Part shown: in pieces, positions 22,677 to 34,300 of the stretch
Position numbering within the stretch: position 1 is the first letter of the stretch
Layout of the letters: every line of letters begins with the position of its first letter
DNA from: Aquatica leii
Taxonomy: Eukaryota > Arthropoda > Insecta > Coleoptera > Lampyridae
NCBI GenBank assembly: GCA_035610365.1
Contig: CM069434.1
Location: forward strand, 31,086,238 to 31,150,237
Length of the DNA stretch: 64,000 nt
Direction of reading: 5' to 3'
Notes under the pieces: generated by a model
Told to the model about the DNA's origin: nothing
Database searches by the model: none
Seen by the model: only the letters and a program-made list of their open reading frames with translations
Made by a program: the position numbers and the translations under genes

Positions 22677-24990
22677 TTATCTTTCCGTTACCGCTTGACT
22701 GACTTCGTTATTACTCGGAGTAAGTGTTTGTGTCCTTTTCAAGAAGGTCGATCTTTGTCTTAGAGGATATAATACTGGTAGCCAAGATTTGTTGAGTCTT
22801 AAACCGTCTTCTCGGTTCATATTACATGGATGTTTTTCTATTTCCACAGCTTTGCAGATTAGTCTGGGAAAGTAGAAAGGTATTCTAGCCAACACTATAG
22901 TTCAGCGTGTGTGTGTCCTTGGTTCCACACGTGTTCTATCACTGCTGATTTAGTAACTCTGCGGTGTTTGCAATCAGCCATTTGTTTTTCTACTCTAACT
23001 TTAATAAAACGTCCCGTCTGTCCTATATAACTTGATCCACAAGAACAAAGAATTTTGTAAACTCCGGCATGTTTTAGAGCCCCTTGTTTGTCTTTAGCAG
23101 ATGTAAACCAAGTGTTCAGGGTATCCTTAGTCGTAAAGACAGTTTTAATATTATGTTTCTTTAGCACCCTGCTTATTTTGTCTGTCGAACCCATACAGGA
23201 TGGTAAATAAGCGGTGCTAGTAGGAGGTGATAAGTCTTCTTTGACTTTTGGATTTATTGCTCTTTTCCATGCGTTTTGGATCTCTTTGAACCCGTATCCA
23301 TTTTGTAGTAGGGACTCCAACAGCGTTTTCTTTTCCTTTTGTAGATTTTTTTATCAGACACACGTATAGCTCTTTTGGCTAAAGTATGCAAAACAGTATT
23401 CTTCTGTCCTGTATGGTGGTAAAATTCGGCGTTTAAGTATCTATTAGTGTGCGTTTTCTTTTTATAAACCGAATGCCTTAATTTTCCGTTATTTTTCCTT
23501 ATCACTAGTACACCAAGAAAGACTAGACTGTTGTTATGTTCTAACTCCATAGTAAATTTAATGCTGTTATGTGCAGAGTTTAGATGTTGAAATAACTGGT
23601 TTAGTTTATCTTTGCCATGAGGCCATACAACAAACGTATCATCAACATATCTGAAACAAGTTTTTGGTTTTAACCCAATATTTTTCATAATTTTAGTTTC
23701 AAAATATTCCATGTAAATATTGGCTATAACTGGAGAGAGCGGTGAACCCATGCCCGCTCCTTCTACTTGTTTAAACAAGTTGTCGTTATAACTGAAATAA
23801 GTGTTTTTAAGGCAGAGTTCGATGAGCAGAACTTCTTCTTCAGTAATTATCTCCTTGAGCAAAAACAACACTTCGTCGACCATGACTTTAGTAAAAAGAG
23901 ATACCACGTCAAAGCTGACTAGAATATCTTCTTTTGTTATACGCAAGTTCTTAATTTTCTCTACAAAGTCTGTAGAATCTTTGATGTGAGTTTCTGTATT
24001 TCCTGTAAACGGCAAGAGTTTTGCAGCTAGATAACATGCTAACGATTGGGTTGGTGAATTGATTGTGCTCACTATCGGTCGAAAGGGGACTCCTCTTTAT
24101 GTATCTTGGGAAGACCGTAGATTCGTGGCATAACCGGATTTTTGACAATCAAAGTCTGTTTCATGTTAATATCTTTAGTAGTGGAGTTTTTGATGGCGGA
24201 GTTTACCTTACTGCACAAGGAGTTTAAAAGGTTTCTCTGTAGACGTATGTAGCAATCTTCTGAGAGTAAGTTTGTCATTTTATCGTTGTAATCTTGTATG
24301 TTCATAACGACTGTAGCGTTTCCTTTATCTGCTCTTAATACTAAAATGTCCTTATTCTCACGTAACCGCTTAGCTGCATCTCTCTCATGTCTGATAATAT
24401 TAGAACGTGGCGGTTTTGCTTTTCTTACAATATCTTACATCTTGTCAAATAGTTTCAGAGATCTCCTTAGTTAGATTGCGTATTGCAGCTTCTACTCCAC
24501 ATACTATATCTTCTATCGGAGTTGTCTTAGGCGTAACGACGTAGTTAAAACCTTTCTTCAACAAGGATGTGGTCTCTGCATCCAAAACCGTGTCTGTTAG
24601 GTTGACAATTACTTTATGGTCGTCTAACGTTTTCTTAGGCTGTGAAGGATGTAATCGCTCGAATTTCTTAGTTTGTTTTATTTTTGATTGTTCATAAATC
24701 TTGTTAGCTTGTATCGTAGTGATAGCATCTATTTTTACCCATATCAAGTATTCTAATTTGTAAGACAAAATTAAATGTAGCTTGTATAACTGTTTGCTGA
24801 CAGAATCCTCTACTTTGCGTTTATTGTGAATTTCCGAACGTAACAGTTCAAAACCAGCTTTGCGAAAAATTTGCTCAGTATGAGAATATAGAAAATTATG
24901 CTTAATTCTCATACACGATGATAATATGTTGTAGTAGCTTTTCTTTCTTTTGACGCAAACGATCTAATCTTCAGAGTGGTAAATGTTCCT
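22677..24990 (-). pseudogene. Penelope-like retroelement, nearly full-length (RT plus GIY-YIG)
   Basis: Read from right to left. The N-terminal region (24912-24445) includes LDAETTSLLKKGFNYVVTP, then DILVLRADKGNATVV. The RT fingers carry PRIYGLPKIHKE and ILVSFDVVSLFTKV (first catalytic Asp). The RT palm continues with GAGMGSPLSPVIANIYMEYF and the intact catalytic RYVDDTFVVW. A linker leads to the GIY-YIG endonuclease with AGVYKILCSCGSSYIGQTGR and AVIEHVWNQGH. The C-terminus (22895-22677) has FYFPRLICKAVEIEKHP and REDGLRLNKSWLPVLYP. Domain order and length fit the family. About four frame breaks (near 24440, 24075, 23300 and 22895) separate the pieces, so the copy is dead though not very old. 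A 5'-truncated second copy lies head to head with it at 24985. Confidence 0.9.
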
Positions 24991-25680
24991 GTGGATCAAG
25001 TTATATAGGACAGACGGATAGCTCTATTGAAGTTAGAGTGAAAAAACATATGGCTGACTGCAAACACCGCAGAGTTACTAAATCAGCAGTGGCAGAACAC
25101 GTGTGGAACCAAAAACACACGCTGAACTTTGACCAAACTAAAGTGTTGCCTAGAACTCCTTTCTACTTTCCCAGACTAATCTGCAAAGCTGTGGAAATAG
25201 AAAAACATCCATGTAATATGAACCGAGAAGACGGTTTAAGACTCAACAAATCTTGGCTACCAGTATTATATCCTCTAAGACAAAGATCGACCTTCTTGAA
25301 AAGGACACAAACACTTACTAGATAAGATAAGATAAGTTTCGTTAATCACGCTAATCGCTATTGGTATAAATATCGTCATTTTCACTTTTTCTTTCAGTGA
25401 CATTTACCACTCTAAAAATGCAACCTGCAATGTCTTGCGAAACGTCAGTTTGTTTGGGTTCACGAACGACAATACGGCAAAGCCCAAGTTCTACTTCTTG
25501 TTTTGACTCTCAAGAAGAGACTATGACCAAGCCTAAGTCTGGGTATTTTACTACGACGCGGTCTAAGCCGAAAGTCGCTTATAATTTTAAACTTAACAAC
25601 CGCGAAAGCTTAAGATTTTATAATTATATTGTTTATTTTGCTCTTAGCTGCACCAAATGTTTTCATTAAATTTTTAATTT
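24985..25680 (+). pseudogene. Penelope-like element, 5'-truncated inverted copy
   Basis: Starts inside the GIY-YIG domain (CSCGSSYIGQTD) and runs through MADCKHRRVTKSAVAEHVWN, FYFPRLICKAVEIEKHP and REDGLRLNKSWLPVLYP to a stop near 25325. The terminal region with the small conserved frame (25397-25669) follows. It is the same family as the minus-strand copy and reads without a break where both overlap, so it can serve as a reference for it. The junction at about 24972-24985 carries AGAGTGGTAAA, the complement of the start of the other copy's leader. Inverted truncated partners are a known feature of Penelope insertions. Confidence 0.85.
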
Positions 25681-25689
25681 TGTGCGTTA

Positions 25690-26375
25690 ACGTTTGTTGC
25701 TATTTTACGTACCAACGTTTCAATTTAGTGCTTTGTGTAATTTAGGATTAAAAACATTTAGCCAAATTTAAAACAAATATTAAAATGACGAATAAATGTA
25801 TTCTCGACTAAATTAAAATAATAAGTTGCATTTAGTTTTTATTTTCTTTTGTATTTATATAACTATACAAACTAAACTGTTAATTTAACTTAATTAGTTT
25901 TACAAACTCAAAAACTTCTGAATCTAATTTTACGTTGAATTTAACTTCAATGTTTTTTTGTAATTTTAAATTCAATTTTTAGTTTCAGTAAATTTTATTT
26001 TTTATTGTTATCGTTTATTTTATTATGAATTTAATTTTTGTGTTCAATTTTGTTTGTTCGTTGCATTTATTTAATATTCTCTATGCAATAAATGCTAAAT
26101 TGTTAAAATGTAATAAAGTTTTTAATTAATTAACCTGTTCGCGAGTCAATTTAATTTGTTTTTTTTTAGAATTTAGTGACTCTACACACTAAAACGGTTT
26201 GTTCTAATAGTGTACATTGTTTGACGTGTTCTCTAGTTAGCAAAGTTCAAAAGCCTCTTTAAGTTATAAACCTTTTTGGCACCTTTTTGATTTTGACTTT
26301 TAATGTCGCATTTTGAGTTTACTAAATTATTTACGGATTTTTGAATTTGACTCACAATTATCTTTACTAAACCAG
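25690..26375. repeat. repeats shared with 21.39 kb and with 8.45-8.72 kb
   Basis: 25796-25940 matches 21391-21550, and 26080-26370 resembles 8450-8720 (see those entries). No coding sequence is seen. It may be a decayed element terminus. Confidence 0.35.
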
Positions 26376-28675
26376 ACAGTATCCTTATTTATGTTATTTT
26401 TATTTAAGCGTTGCTCTTATCAACATCGGTTGCATATAACAAGTTTGCTTTTTTATTTTAGTTTCTACAAAATCCTACTAAATAGTTTTAAAACATAATT
26501 TTTTCTTGTGTAGAAATATATTGTTTTGTATACTTTTTCAAAAATTTACAGAATATTTTGTTTTTTTTATTTTGTTAACGGTATATAGACACTAATAAAA
26601 GCTATACACAATTTGTCAGTAAATTCTTAATATTCTAAACCGGTTTTTGACATGTCAAAATTAGAACTTGTGTATTGCTTTGATTGTTTTAGATAATTTT
26701 ATTCACATACGTTCCAGTGTTCAAATGTTGAATCATTTACAACTTTTTGCCCGCGTTTACAGGCAGTTCACAAAAAAACATAATATCCATCTGTTTTAAA
26801 ACCAGTTTAGTTTTTGACAAACTGGTGTTTTTTTGGCATTTTAAAAAATTTAAAAACAAATTACAGTTAGTGTGACCTAAAATAAAAGTACAATTGTTTT
26901 AAGAAATATTTTTTGTTTATTCTATTTATATAACTAGTTTAAAAGTTTAAAAAAAAATTCTGTAACCAAATTTTCAAAGAAAAGTAATTTTCTTTATTCG
27001 TTCCTACCTGTCAATGTTATTCACTCATATTTTGTTAATCGTTAACCAACTATAGAAAGTTATTTAAATTTCTAATATAACAATAATTACTAAAACAAAC
27101 TAAAGTTTGGATGTTAATGTATTAAATTGTAAATTTATTAAAAATTGTGTAAAAATATTCAATTATGTTTTTAAACGTAATTGTTTTAAAAAATGCCTAA
27201 ATTTACATATAAGATATGTGCAAGTATCAAATATTCCTTTAGTTATCCATTCTTTAATAAAAATTTAAAAATTTTAATAATAACTGATTATAAACCTAAT
27301 TTATAAATAAATAATGATATTAATAATGCAGTTAATATAAAATTGTTAATCTAATCTCTAAAAATATTATTTATACAAAAACAATAAAATTTAACAGTAG
27401 TTTGGATATAATTTATTACTCAAAACTGTTTATGTGTTTAAAACGTTTGTTTGCAAATTTCCTCAACACTAAATATTACAAAGTATTTACCATATAACTT
27501 ATTTGTTGGTTTAACATTACCTTAAACTAAAGCTTAAACCATTAAATTGCATCGTCAATTTTCACATTAATCACTCTAGTACTAATAATGTGAGGTTTTT
27601 AGCAAATAAGGTATTGCTTATACTAACATTATTACCGTTAATTTACATTGCAGAAAATTCCCAGGTGTATGTAACCGCGTATAGGTTATTCGACACACGG
27701 GAAATCTACGAACTAAAATATATAGCTCTCCCAACAGTGAACCGTATTTGTTCTGCTTGACCGTTTGTAATAAATTACATCAATAGTCTTTTCGCGTCTC
27801 TTTTTAAAAATGGTTTTTTGGAAAGTAACACTTTTGAGTAACGACGAGTAGATTTTTCAATTTTATGTTGTTATCCAAACACATATTTTGATTAAACGAT
27901 TTTAATTTATTTCCTTAACTGTTATTATTTAATATAAGCAAAACTTTTTTAATTAAATCAATAATTAAGTCATTTAAAATTTAATTATTAGATAAATAAA
28001 AAATAGTAATTTATACAAAGTATGAAAATATATAAAATTAGTAAATTAAATCATTTTTTATTAAAGATGTGTTAGTATTATTTAATTAATTCTGAAAATT
28101 ACAAGGTTATAAATTTTTATAGTATCTGAGTAACTCGCGTCTAATAATTATTTAATTTATATTCAACGTATATTTTACATACATACAAATTGTATTTTGT
28201 TTTATCAATCAATTTTTTTTTAGATGTAAACACAAACATAATGTAAAAGTCGCTTTGAATATATATTAGATTGATAAATAAATTTGTAGTACTGTTATGA
28301 AACTTTACGTTATTTACTTTTCTTTTAATAATAGTTTTTATTATTGTGTATATAAACTACAAAAAAATAAAAATATAAATATTATTTCTATACTTTTATG
28401 AGTATAAGAGAGACTACAGTCATTTGAATCATTATAGGATTGTGCTATCATAATTTATAATCTATGCATTGGAACTTTTTTTACTTGCGGTAATATTTGT
28501 ATAATGTTTTACGCATACTAAATAATATAATTTTTTTTTCTCTACCCGTATTAAAAGATGCCATTTTTACTACTAATTTTTAAAGATAAACTAGACGGTT
28601 TTGTAACTGAAGAAAGAAAGATTGCGTTACTTAAGCAACATTAATTTTTAATACTAAAATTTACAAAAAATTTTA
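26376..28675. other. AT-rich non-coding sequence
   Basis: About 2.3 kb without coding signal. A slightly GC-richer patch at 27.65-27.79 kb (around GGTGTATGTAACCGCGTATA) shows no frame or structure that I can name. Confidence 0.4.
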
Positions 28676-28679
28676 TGTG

Positions 28680-28885
28680 CTGCTAACATTGCAAACGTCA
28701 ATATTCGTTCGTAAGCGCAGTTACGTAATGGGCAAAAAAAGCTCTATTGTGGTTAAATGAAAACTAGAAATCTACATAAAACTAAGCGTTCAAATCTTAA
28801 AATTCAGTTAAAATTTAAAAAAAAATAAATTAAAACTAATGTCAAATTTGACAGATTTTGTAATAATTGTAGTACCAACATATAT
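28680..28885 (+). repeat. small interspersed repeat, copy 1 of 3
   Basis: Shares with 29.05-29.29 kb and 31.47-31.62 kb the blocks GCAAACGTCAATA, TTCGTT(C/A)GT, GCAGTTACGTAATG and ACATAAAACTAAGCGTT. The first two copies also share AAAATTCAGTTAAAATTTA and a tail GTAGTACCAA. Each is about 200 bp and AT-rich. No inverted ends are seen. Confidence 0.5.
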
Positions 28886-29049
28886 ATTTTACAAAGAGCA
28901 ACACAAAAAATAATGTACGTTACTCTCGTCGAAAGTTTCATAGCATAACTTACTTAGTTGTAAAGGTAGATCGTGCGGTTTTGCGTCACATTAACGTTCA
29001 TTATGTTATGATATGCTTTTGACGCTTGTTACGTAAATTACTATTTATG

Positions 29050-29292
29050 CTGAAAACAATGCAAACGTCAATAATTGTTTGTTAGTGTAGTTACGTACGT
29101 TAACAACAAAATGAAAAGTAAAAATTTAGATAAAACTAAGTGTTTAAGTCAATTATTTTATTGGAACGAGTATGCGACAGTTGGAAAAGTTGTTCAAAAA
29201 ATCCTAAAATTCAGTTAAAATTTAGAAAAGAAACGATGTTAAAGTTACTGTCCAATTTGACAAATTTAGCAATAAATGTAGTACCAAAATAA
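29050..29292 (+). repeat. small interspersed repeat, copy 2 of 3
   Basis: Same family as 28680-28885, with the added block AACGAGTATGCGAC that also occurs in copy 3. Its right end GTAGTACCAAAATAAT matches the end of copy 1, which suggests a true family boundary. Confidence 0.5.
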
Positions 29293-29599
29293 TATTTTAA
29301 TTTTTTTAAAGTCTTCTCCACAAATTTATGTATTTTTTAATATTTTATTTTAAGAACTTATTTAGACAAGTTTTGCTAATAAGAATCAGCATCATCAGTA
29401 TAACTAAAAACTAAGATTAAAAAATTGGAATATAAATAAAGAATACTAACCAAATAAAATTGTTAACAAATCATAAAGTAACATGACATTTAAACGTGTT
29501 TAGTAACTTTATACAGTCTACTATATCTAAAAAATTATTAAATAAAAAAATTGAAAAAAAAATATCAAAAGAATACAAAAATGAAAAAAATTAAAAGAA

Positions 29600-30560
29600 T
29601 AAAACTACAATTTTGAACTGAGAAGAATGGAAGGATTTAAATTTAATATCTCATTTAGACAATTTATAAAAAAATTGTTAGAAAATCTATTTATTTCATG
29701 AGTCGCTAATGAGTTAACAACAGATTCTTTATTGCAAACATGTAAAATTTTGATATTCAAATCTGAATAAAATGAATGTCCTGAACATAAAATATGGTTG
29801 GCTAAAGCAAAGTTAATGTTATAAATATTTGTGTTTAAATATCTATTTATCAAATATGAATGTTTATTTAGTCTAATTTTGAAACTTCTACCTGTTCGAC
29901 CAACATATTAAGAATTACAAAAAGAACAAGTAAGTTTATACACTCCAGATTTATGTAAAACTGGTATATGATCTTTATTATTAACTAAAAATAATTTAAG
30001 TGTGTTATGTGTTAAAAACAAAATGTTAATATTATGTTTTTTAAAAAGTTTCTGAAAAAATTAGAAACAGTGAACAAAGCATGGAAGAGATCTACAAACC
30101 ATTTTATTATTAGTAGGAAAATGGATTAAATTTTTGAATAAATGTTCTACACGAAAAAATACTGTTAATTAATTGAATAGGATACCTATTGTTTAAACCA
30201 ATTTTATTTATAATTTTGTGTTGTTTAGCAAAATTAGAAGAAGGCAAATGTATAAAAAATAGTCTATAAAAGTACGAACGAAAAGCTGCAGATTTATGAG
30301 AAAAGGGATGGCACAAATTAAAAGATATTACGCAATTTGTATGAGAAGGGTTGCAAAAAATAACAAAATTAAATTTATTATTAAACCGTGAAATTTTTAA
30401 ATAAGACAAAAAATTTTTGTTTGATTTAATATCTAAAGAACATTTTATTTTTGAATAGATACAATTAATAAAATTACTAAAATTATTTCATTCGTCAATG
30501 GTGCCGTTAAAACGAACTAAGCAAATATCAAAGTATCTATACCAAAATCGTATATTAAAA
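29600..30560 (-). pseudogene. Penelope-like element fragment, second family (RT end plus GIY-YIG)
   Basis: Right to left: a remnant of the RT active site (WYRYFDICLVRFNGTI, where YVDD is lost), then LKISRFNNKFNFVIFCNPSH and HPFSHKSAAFRSYFYRLF from the RT end. Next is the GIY-YIG core SGVYKLTCSFCN and YVGRTGRSFKIRL, and last YLNTNIYNINFALANHILCS and ILHVCNKESVVNSLATHEIN. Several frame changes and a stop in the GIY-YIG core show that it is dead. The N-terminal two thirds are missing. The family is clearly distinct from the copies at 22-25 kb. Confidence 0.8.
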
Positions 30561-31195
30561 AACTAGTTTCATAAGGGTTTATTTTAGCGCACGAAACCAA
30601 GTCCAGAAAGCGACCCGCAAAGCGGTGAGTTTTCTAATGGTCAAGTGCACAAAATGTCTTATGAAACGTATGCTTTATACTATTTTTTCCATTTTGGAAA
30701 TTATATGCAAAAATAAATTTAAATTGCATATTTATTGATTAGGGAAAATTATTTTTTTTAATAATATGTTGCCAACATTTCAAATTTGTCATGTTGGATA
30801 GTTGGATTGCTGTATTTTAATTGTGAAATGTCAGTATTGCCAATCTAACAAAACCACAGTTCGGGTGCGATAAAGTATTACTTTAAACAACTCAAACGAG
30901 TTCTTTAAAGTACTTGTTAAAGTACCAAAATAGAAAAAGAGACTTTGTTTAATATGGAAATGTTTGGAAAAATTGTATTTTCTAAATTGATCATACAAAT
31001 TTCAGCTGCTAAAGGTGAGATATTTGATTCTATCGCTAAGCCTGATACTTGTGAATAATATTCATCGATAAGTTTAAAATACTTTTTGTTTAAAAACTAA
31101 AACTAATAGTGAACAAAAATCTAAAATTTGAAAGGTATATAGAGAGTTGTTAATCAATTTTTCCACTAATAGTGAAATGGCTTTTAGACCTCTTC
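30561..31195. other. non-coding spacer between two inverted Penelope pieces
   Basis: No frame is seen. GCGCACGAAACCAAGTCC near 30583 faintly recalls a hammerhead end, but no partner box is found. Confidence 0.35.
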
Positions 31196-31199
31196 CATA

Positions 31200-31465
31200 T
31201 TTTAGTCATTGTTTTCAATTTTTGTTATTCTTTATATGTTGGTCAAACAGGTAGAAAAATTAAAACTAGACTAAATGAACATTTATATTTTATAAATAAA
31301 TATTTAAACACAAGTATTTATAACACTAACTCTGCTTTTGCCAACTGTAATTTATGTTCAGAACATTCATTTTCTTCAGATTTGAATACCAAAATTTTAC
31401 ATGTTTGCAATACAGAATCTCTTCTTAACGCATTAGAAACTCTTAAAATAAATAAAATTTTTGCC
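31200..31465 (+). pseudogene. Penelope-like fragment, inverted partner of the 29.6-kb copy
   Basis: The plus-strand frame contains SLYVGQTGRKIKTRLNEHLY, then YLNTSIYNTNSAFANCNLCS and ILHVCNTESLLNALETLKIN. It is the same GIY-YIG C-terminal region as the minus-strand copy at 29.6-29.95 kb and in opposite orientation. Only about 90 codons remain. It is directly followed by copy 3 of the small repeat. Confidence 0.75.
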
Positions 31466-31625
31466 AACAATGGAAACGTCAAGAATCGTTCGTTAGTGTA
31501 GTTACGTAATGAGCAAAAAAGCTTTAAAGCAACAAAATGAAAAGTAAAAATCCACATAAAACTAAGTGTCCGAAGTCAATTATTATACTAGAACGAGTAT
31601 GCGACGTCATTTAAAACATCAGTAA
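31466..31625 (+). repeat. small interspersed repeat, copy 3 of 3
   Basis: Shares GGAAACGTCAAGAATCGTTC, TAGTGTAGTTACGTAATG and ACATAAAACTAAGTGT with the copies at 28.68 and 29.05 kb. It abuts the Penelope fragment. Confidence 0.5.
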
Positions 31626-32042
31626 TTTTTTTTAAAAATACAATTCAAATTAATCGTTTTTACGTAATAATTGCTAATTTTGTTTTTATGGGTTCATTGT
31701 ATTTACAATAGCGAAAGAATTGAAAAATCTAGGAAAGTCTCGATTTTTAATTTAAACTGGAAAACTGGAGATTTGTAAAATTCTCAAAAAATTTAATTAA
31801 TTCTAATTAGGACCTTAAAGAAATACAAAAATTGCATTATCTCAAGCCAATCTGGAGTAGAAACGCTGCTCAAGTAAATCTTTACAATTTTTAGCCACCA
31901 ATTATCAGGTTGTTAGAAATATATTTGCGCATGTTATGATCAGCCGCGCATGCTAATTTGCAATCATATAACTCCTATACTCGATTTTCAAAAAAATAAC
32001 AATGTTAAGAAACTTCTCTGGTGCTTTGTTTAAAAACATTAC
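31626..32042. other. non-coding sequence
   Basis: No feature is recognised up to the terminal repeat of the DD82E-like transposon. Confidence 0.4.
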
Positions 32043-32044
32043 TA

Positions 32045-32078
32045 TAGTTCATGTAATAAGTTATCCAACTTCCGTCAT
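32045..32078 (+). repeat. left terminal inverted repeat of the DD82E-like transposon
   Basis: 34 bp starting TAGTTCATG, preceded by TA. It pairs with 34301-34334. Confidence 0.85.
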
Positions 32079-32511
32079 CGATATTTATGACGTCATGTAG
32101 TAGCGTTGATGCCAATATCAAAATATCAAAAGTTGGAGGTTATGTATACAGATTTACATGTTATATTAATAATAACCAAATTGTCTTGATTTACTATGTT
32201 TTTCTGCATAATTCGGTTAACATATATAAAATTATTTGCTAATTGTAATAAACATGTACTTGATAACTATCTTTAGTATTCCTATTAATTAACAAAATAA
32301 TATAATAATACATACAAATAACTGCTACAACTAATGTTAAAGTAATCTGTTGGCAAGTCTTCAATCAAACTATTGGTTTTATAAAGCAACGTTTAGTTGA
32401 TAAGTAAAGTGCCCCTTCTTTATTTAATACTTTTACTGTATAAATATTTACAAAAATGTAAGTTATTTAAATAACATTCTAGCTTTTAATTATAGTATAA
32501 ATCATACGAAT

Positions 32512-34040
32512 CTAATTACTCAAATCTGATCCACTGTCATCGCTTTCACTGTTGAGATTAATAATTAATGGTGCAACATCTTCTACGTCAAAGCCAATCT
32601 CTCGATCCCACCATTCTTTAATTATTTTGTCAGTGTGTTTAACTGAATTATTCCAGGCTTCTGGTGTAACTGTTGCCAAAGCCTCGTGCCACATTTTCAT
32701 AGATTTTTCTATTGATTTACCATCCCTACCAATGTGTCGATTATAATAATTCTTAGTAATACCCCATATAAGTTCAATTGGATTAAAAATGCAATGGTAG
32801 GGAGGTAATCGTTGGACTTTATGACCATATTGTTCAGCTAACGTATCTGCTTTAAATACTTTTGGAGGTTTATTTTTAAAAAAGCAATAATTGCATTAAT
32901 CTACTCATTACACTGTGAATTTTCTATTTACATAAGAACTTTCTGTAGAAGTTCGATTTTTAATGAATTTTCATCAAATTCAATTTTATGATTACTAAGC
33001 CATTCGGCAATGTTAGCTTTCTTCCACGTACTATTAGGTACTTTTTCCAATATGCTGCTGTGGTATGAACCATTATCCAACACAATTGTAGATTTTCGCT
33101 TTAAATTTTTTAATAATTGATGTTCAAACCAATGCAAAAAATTTTTTTCGTTCATCTCCCCATGATAATCTTCATTTTTTGTAAAAGAAGAAAAAATTAG
33201 TTCTGCTCCATTAATAAAACCTTCCTCATTCCCTGCATGTAACACTATGTATCTAAAAAACCAAAAGAATATGTATTTTCAAATTCACAGCTCATAATTA
33301 TAAACTAACCTTTTTCCATCAACCTTTGTACTTTTAACGGTTCTTAAGTCGTCATCCTGCCATGACCGATTTACTGTGCCATTCTGGAAAATCCATGTTT
33401 CATCCAAAAAAACAAACTGGCATATTTTCTCGGCTTTGATCCTCATGTGTGTTTTTAAGAACCTTATTCTTTTAAGAACAACATCGGGTAATTCCATCAG
33501 ACCTCGCCTGGGGTTGTCTTTTTTCCATTTAAACCCTATATTATTTAAAACAGTATGCAACGATTTAGCACAACCTTCGAAAAGTTCCTCTTCTTTTAAT
33601 TTTTGCCATAAGATATTTACCGTAATATGCTCGTCTGTAATTATTTATTGTGACATAAGAAAATTGAATGCGTTAATATAATTTAACTTACGATTTTGGT
33701 ACATTCTGTAAATTACATTACGAATTGCACATTTATTAAACTCCTCAATATTCGTAATGGGGTTTGTATGTGGCCGTTGTTTAGAAACAAATGGTTCGTT
33801 CTTCTTTAAGGCTTGCGACACACTAGTAACTGTAGAGATGTTAATCTTTAAAGCAGCTGCTACACGCTAAAATTAGAATAATATTAATAAAATATATGTA
33901 AAGTAAATAATGCAATAAATTACTTCACGAACTGATGTTACAGGTATAAATGGACCGCCATTTTCCCGTTCTTGTTGAAAAAATTCAATCAAATTAGCTA
34001 CAAGCTCCTTTCCCCTACTTCCCAATCTACGGCCCGGCAT
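32512..34040 (-). CDS. five-exon DDE transposase, DD82E-like
   Basis: Exons on the minus strand: 34040-33924, 33866-33692, 33634-33310, 33252-32932 and 32875-32512; total 1302 nt, 433 residues plus stop. Introns 1-3 are each exactly 57 bp, start GTAA or GTTA and end TAG or CAG. Intron 4 (32931-32876) starts GTAAAT but ends AA, so its acceptor seems damaged. The join that keeps the frame gives LLQKVLINKPPKVFKADTLA. The start is the only upstream Met in frame (MPGRRLGSRGKELVANLIEF). Exons 1-3 hold a helix-turn-helix region (RVAAALKINISTVTS). Catalytic residues: Asp in QFVFLDETWIFQNG, Asp in TIVLDNGSYHSS, and Glu in LPPYHCIFNPIELIWG, with 81 residues between the second and third. An acidic Ser-rich tail ends the protein. 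AATAAA lies about 90 bp past the stop. Intron-rich transposases are unusual in this superfamily. Confidence 0.85.
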
Positions 34041-34300
34041 TATTGTAGTGATTAAATGTTAATTCACTCAAACGTATGTTCTGAAAAGAACAATTTTTGA
34101 TACAAAAGGTAGAAACAGCGAAAACACGGAGAAATAAACACACTAACCTAACAAACGATAAAATGTAAACAAACATATGTACGAAAAAATTGCAATGCCG
34201 CCCAGGTTGCCAACTTTACAGCATGCTTTATACAATTTTATTTTATGAGTTAGAAGAGTAAAACTATATTTGTTGTTTTGGTTTAGATGTGATGTCACGA

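Noticed and set aside
30575-30625. Possible hammerhead end (GCGCACGAAACC)
   Set aside because: There is no CTGANGA box or stem II partner within reach.
32552-32746. Plus-strand frame opposite the DD82E-like transposase exon 5
   Set aside because: It is antisense to a well-supported exon.
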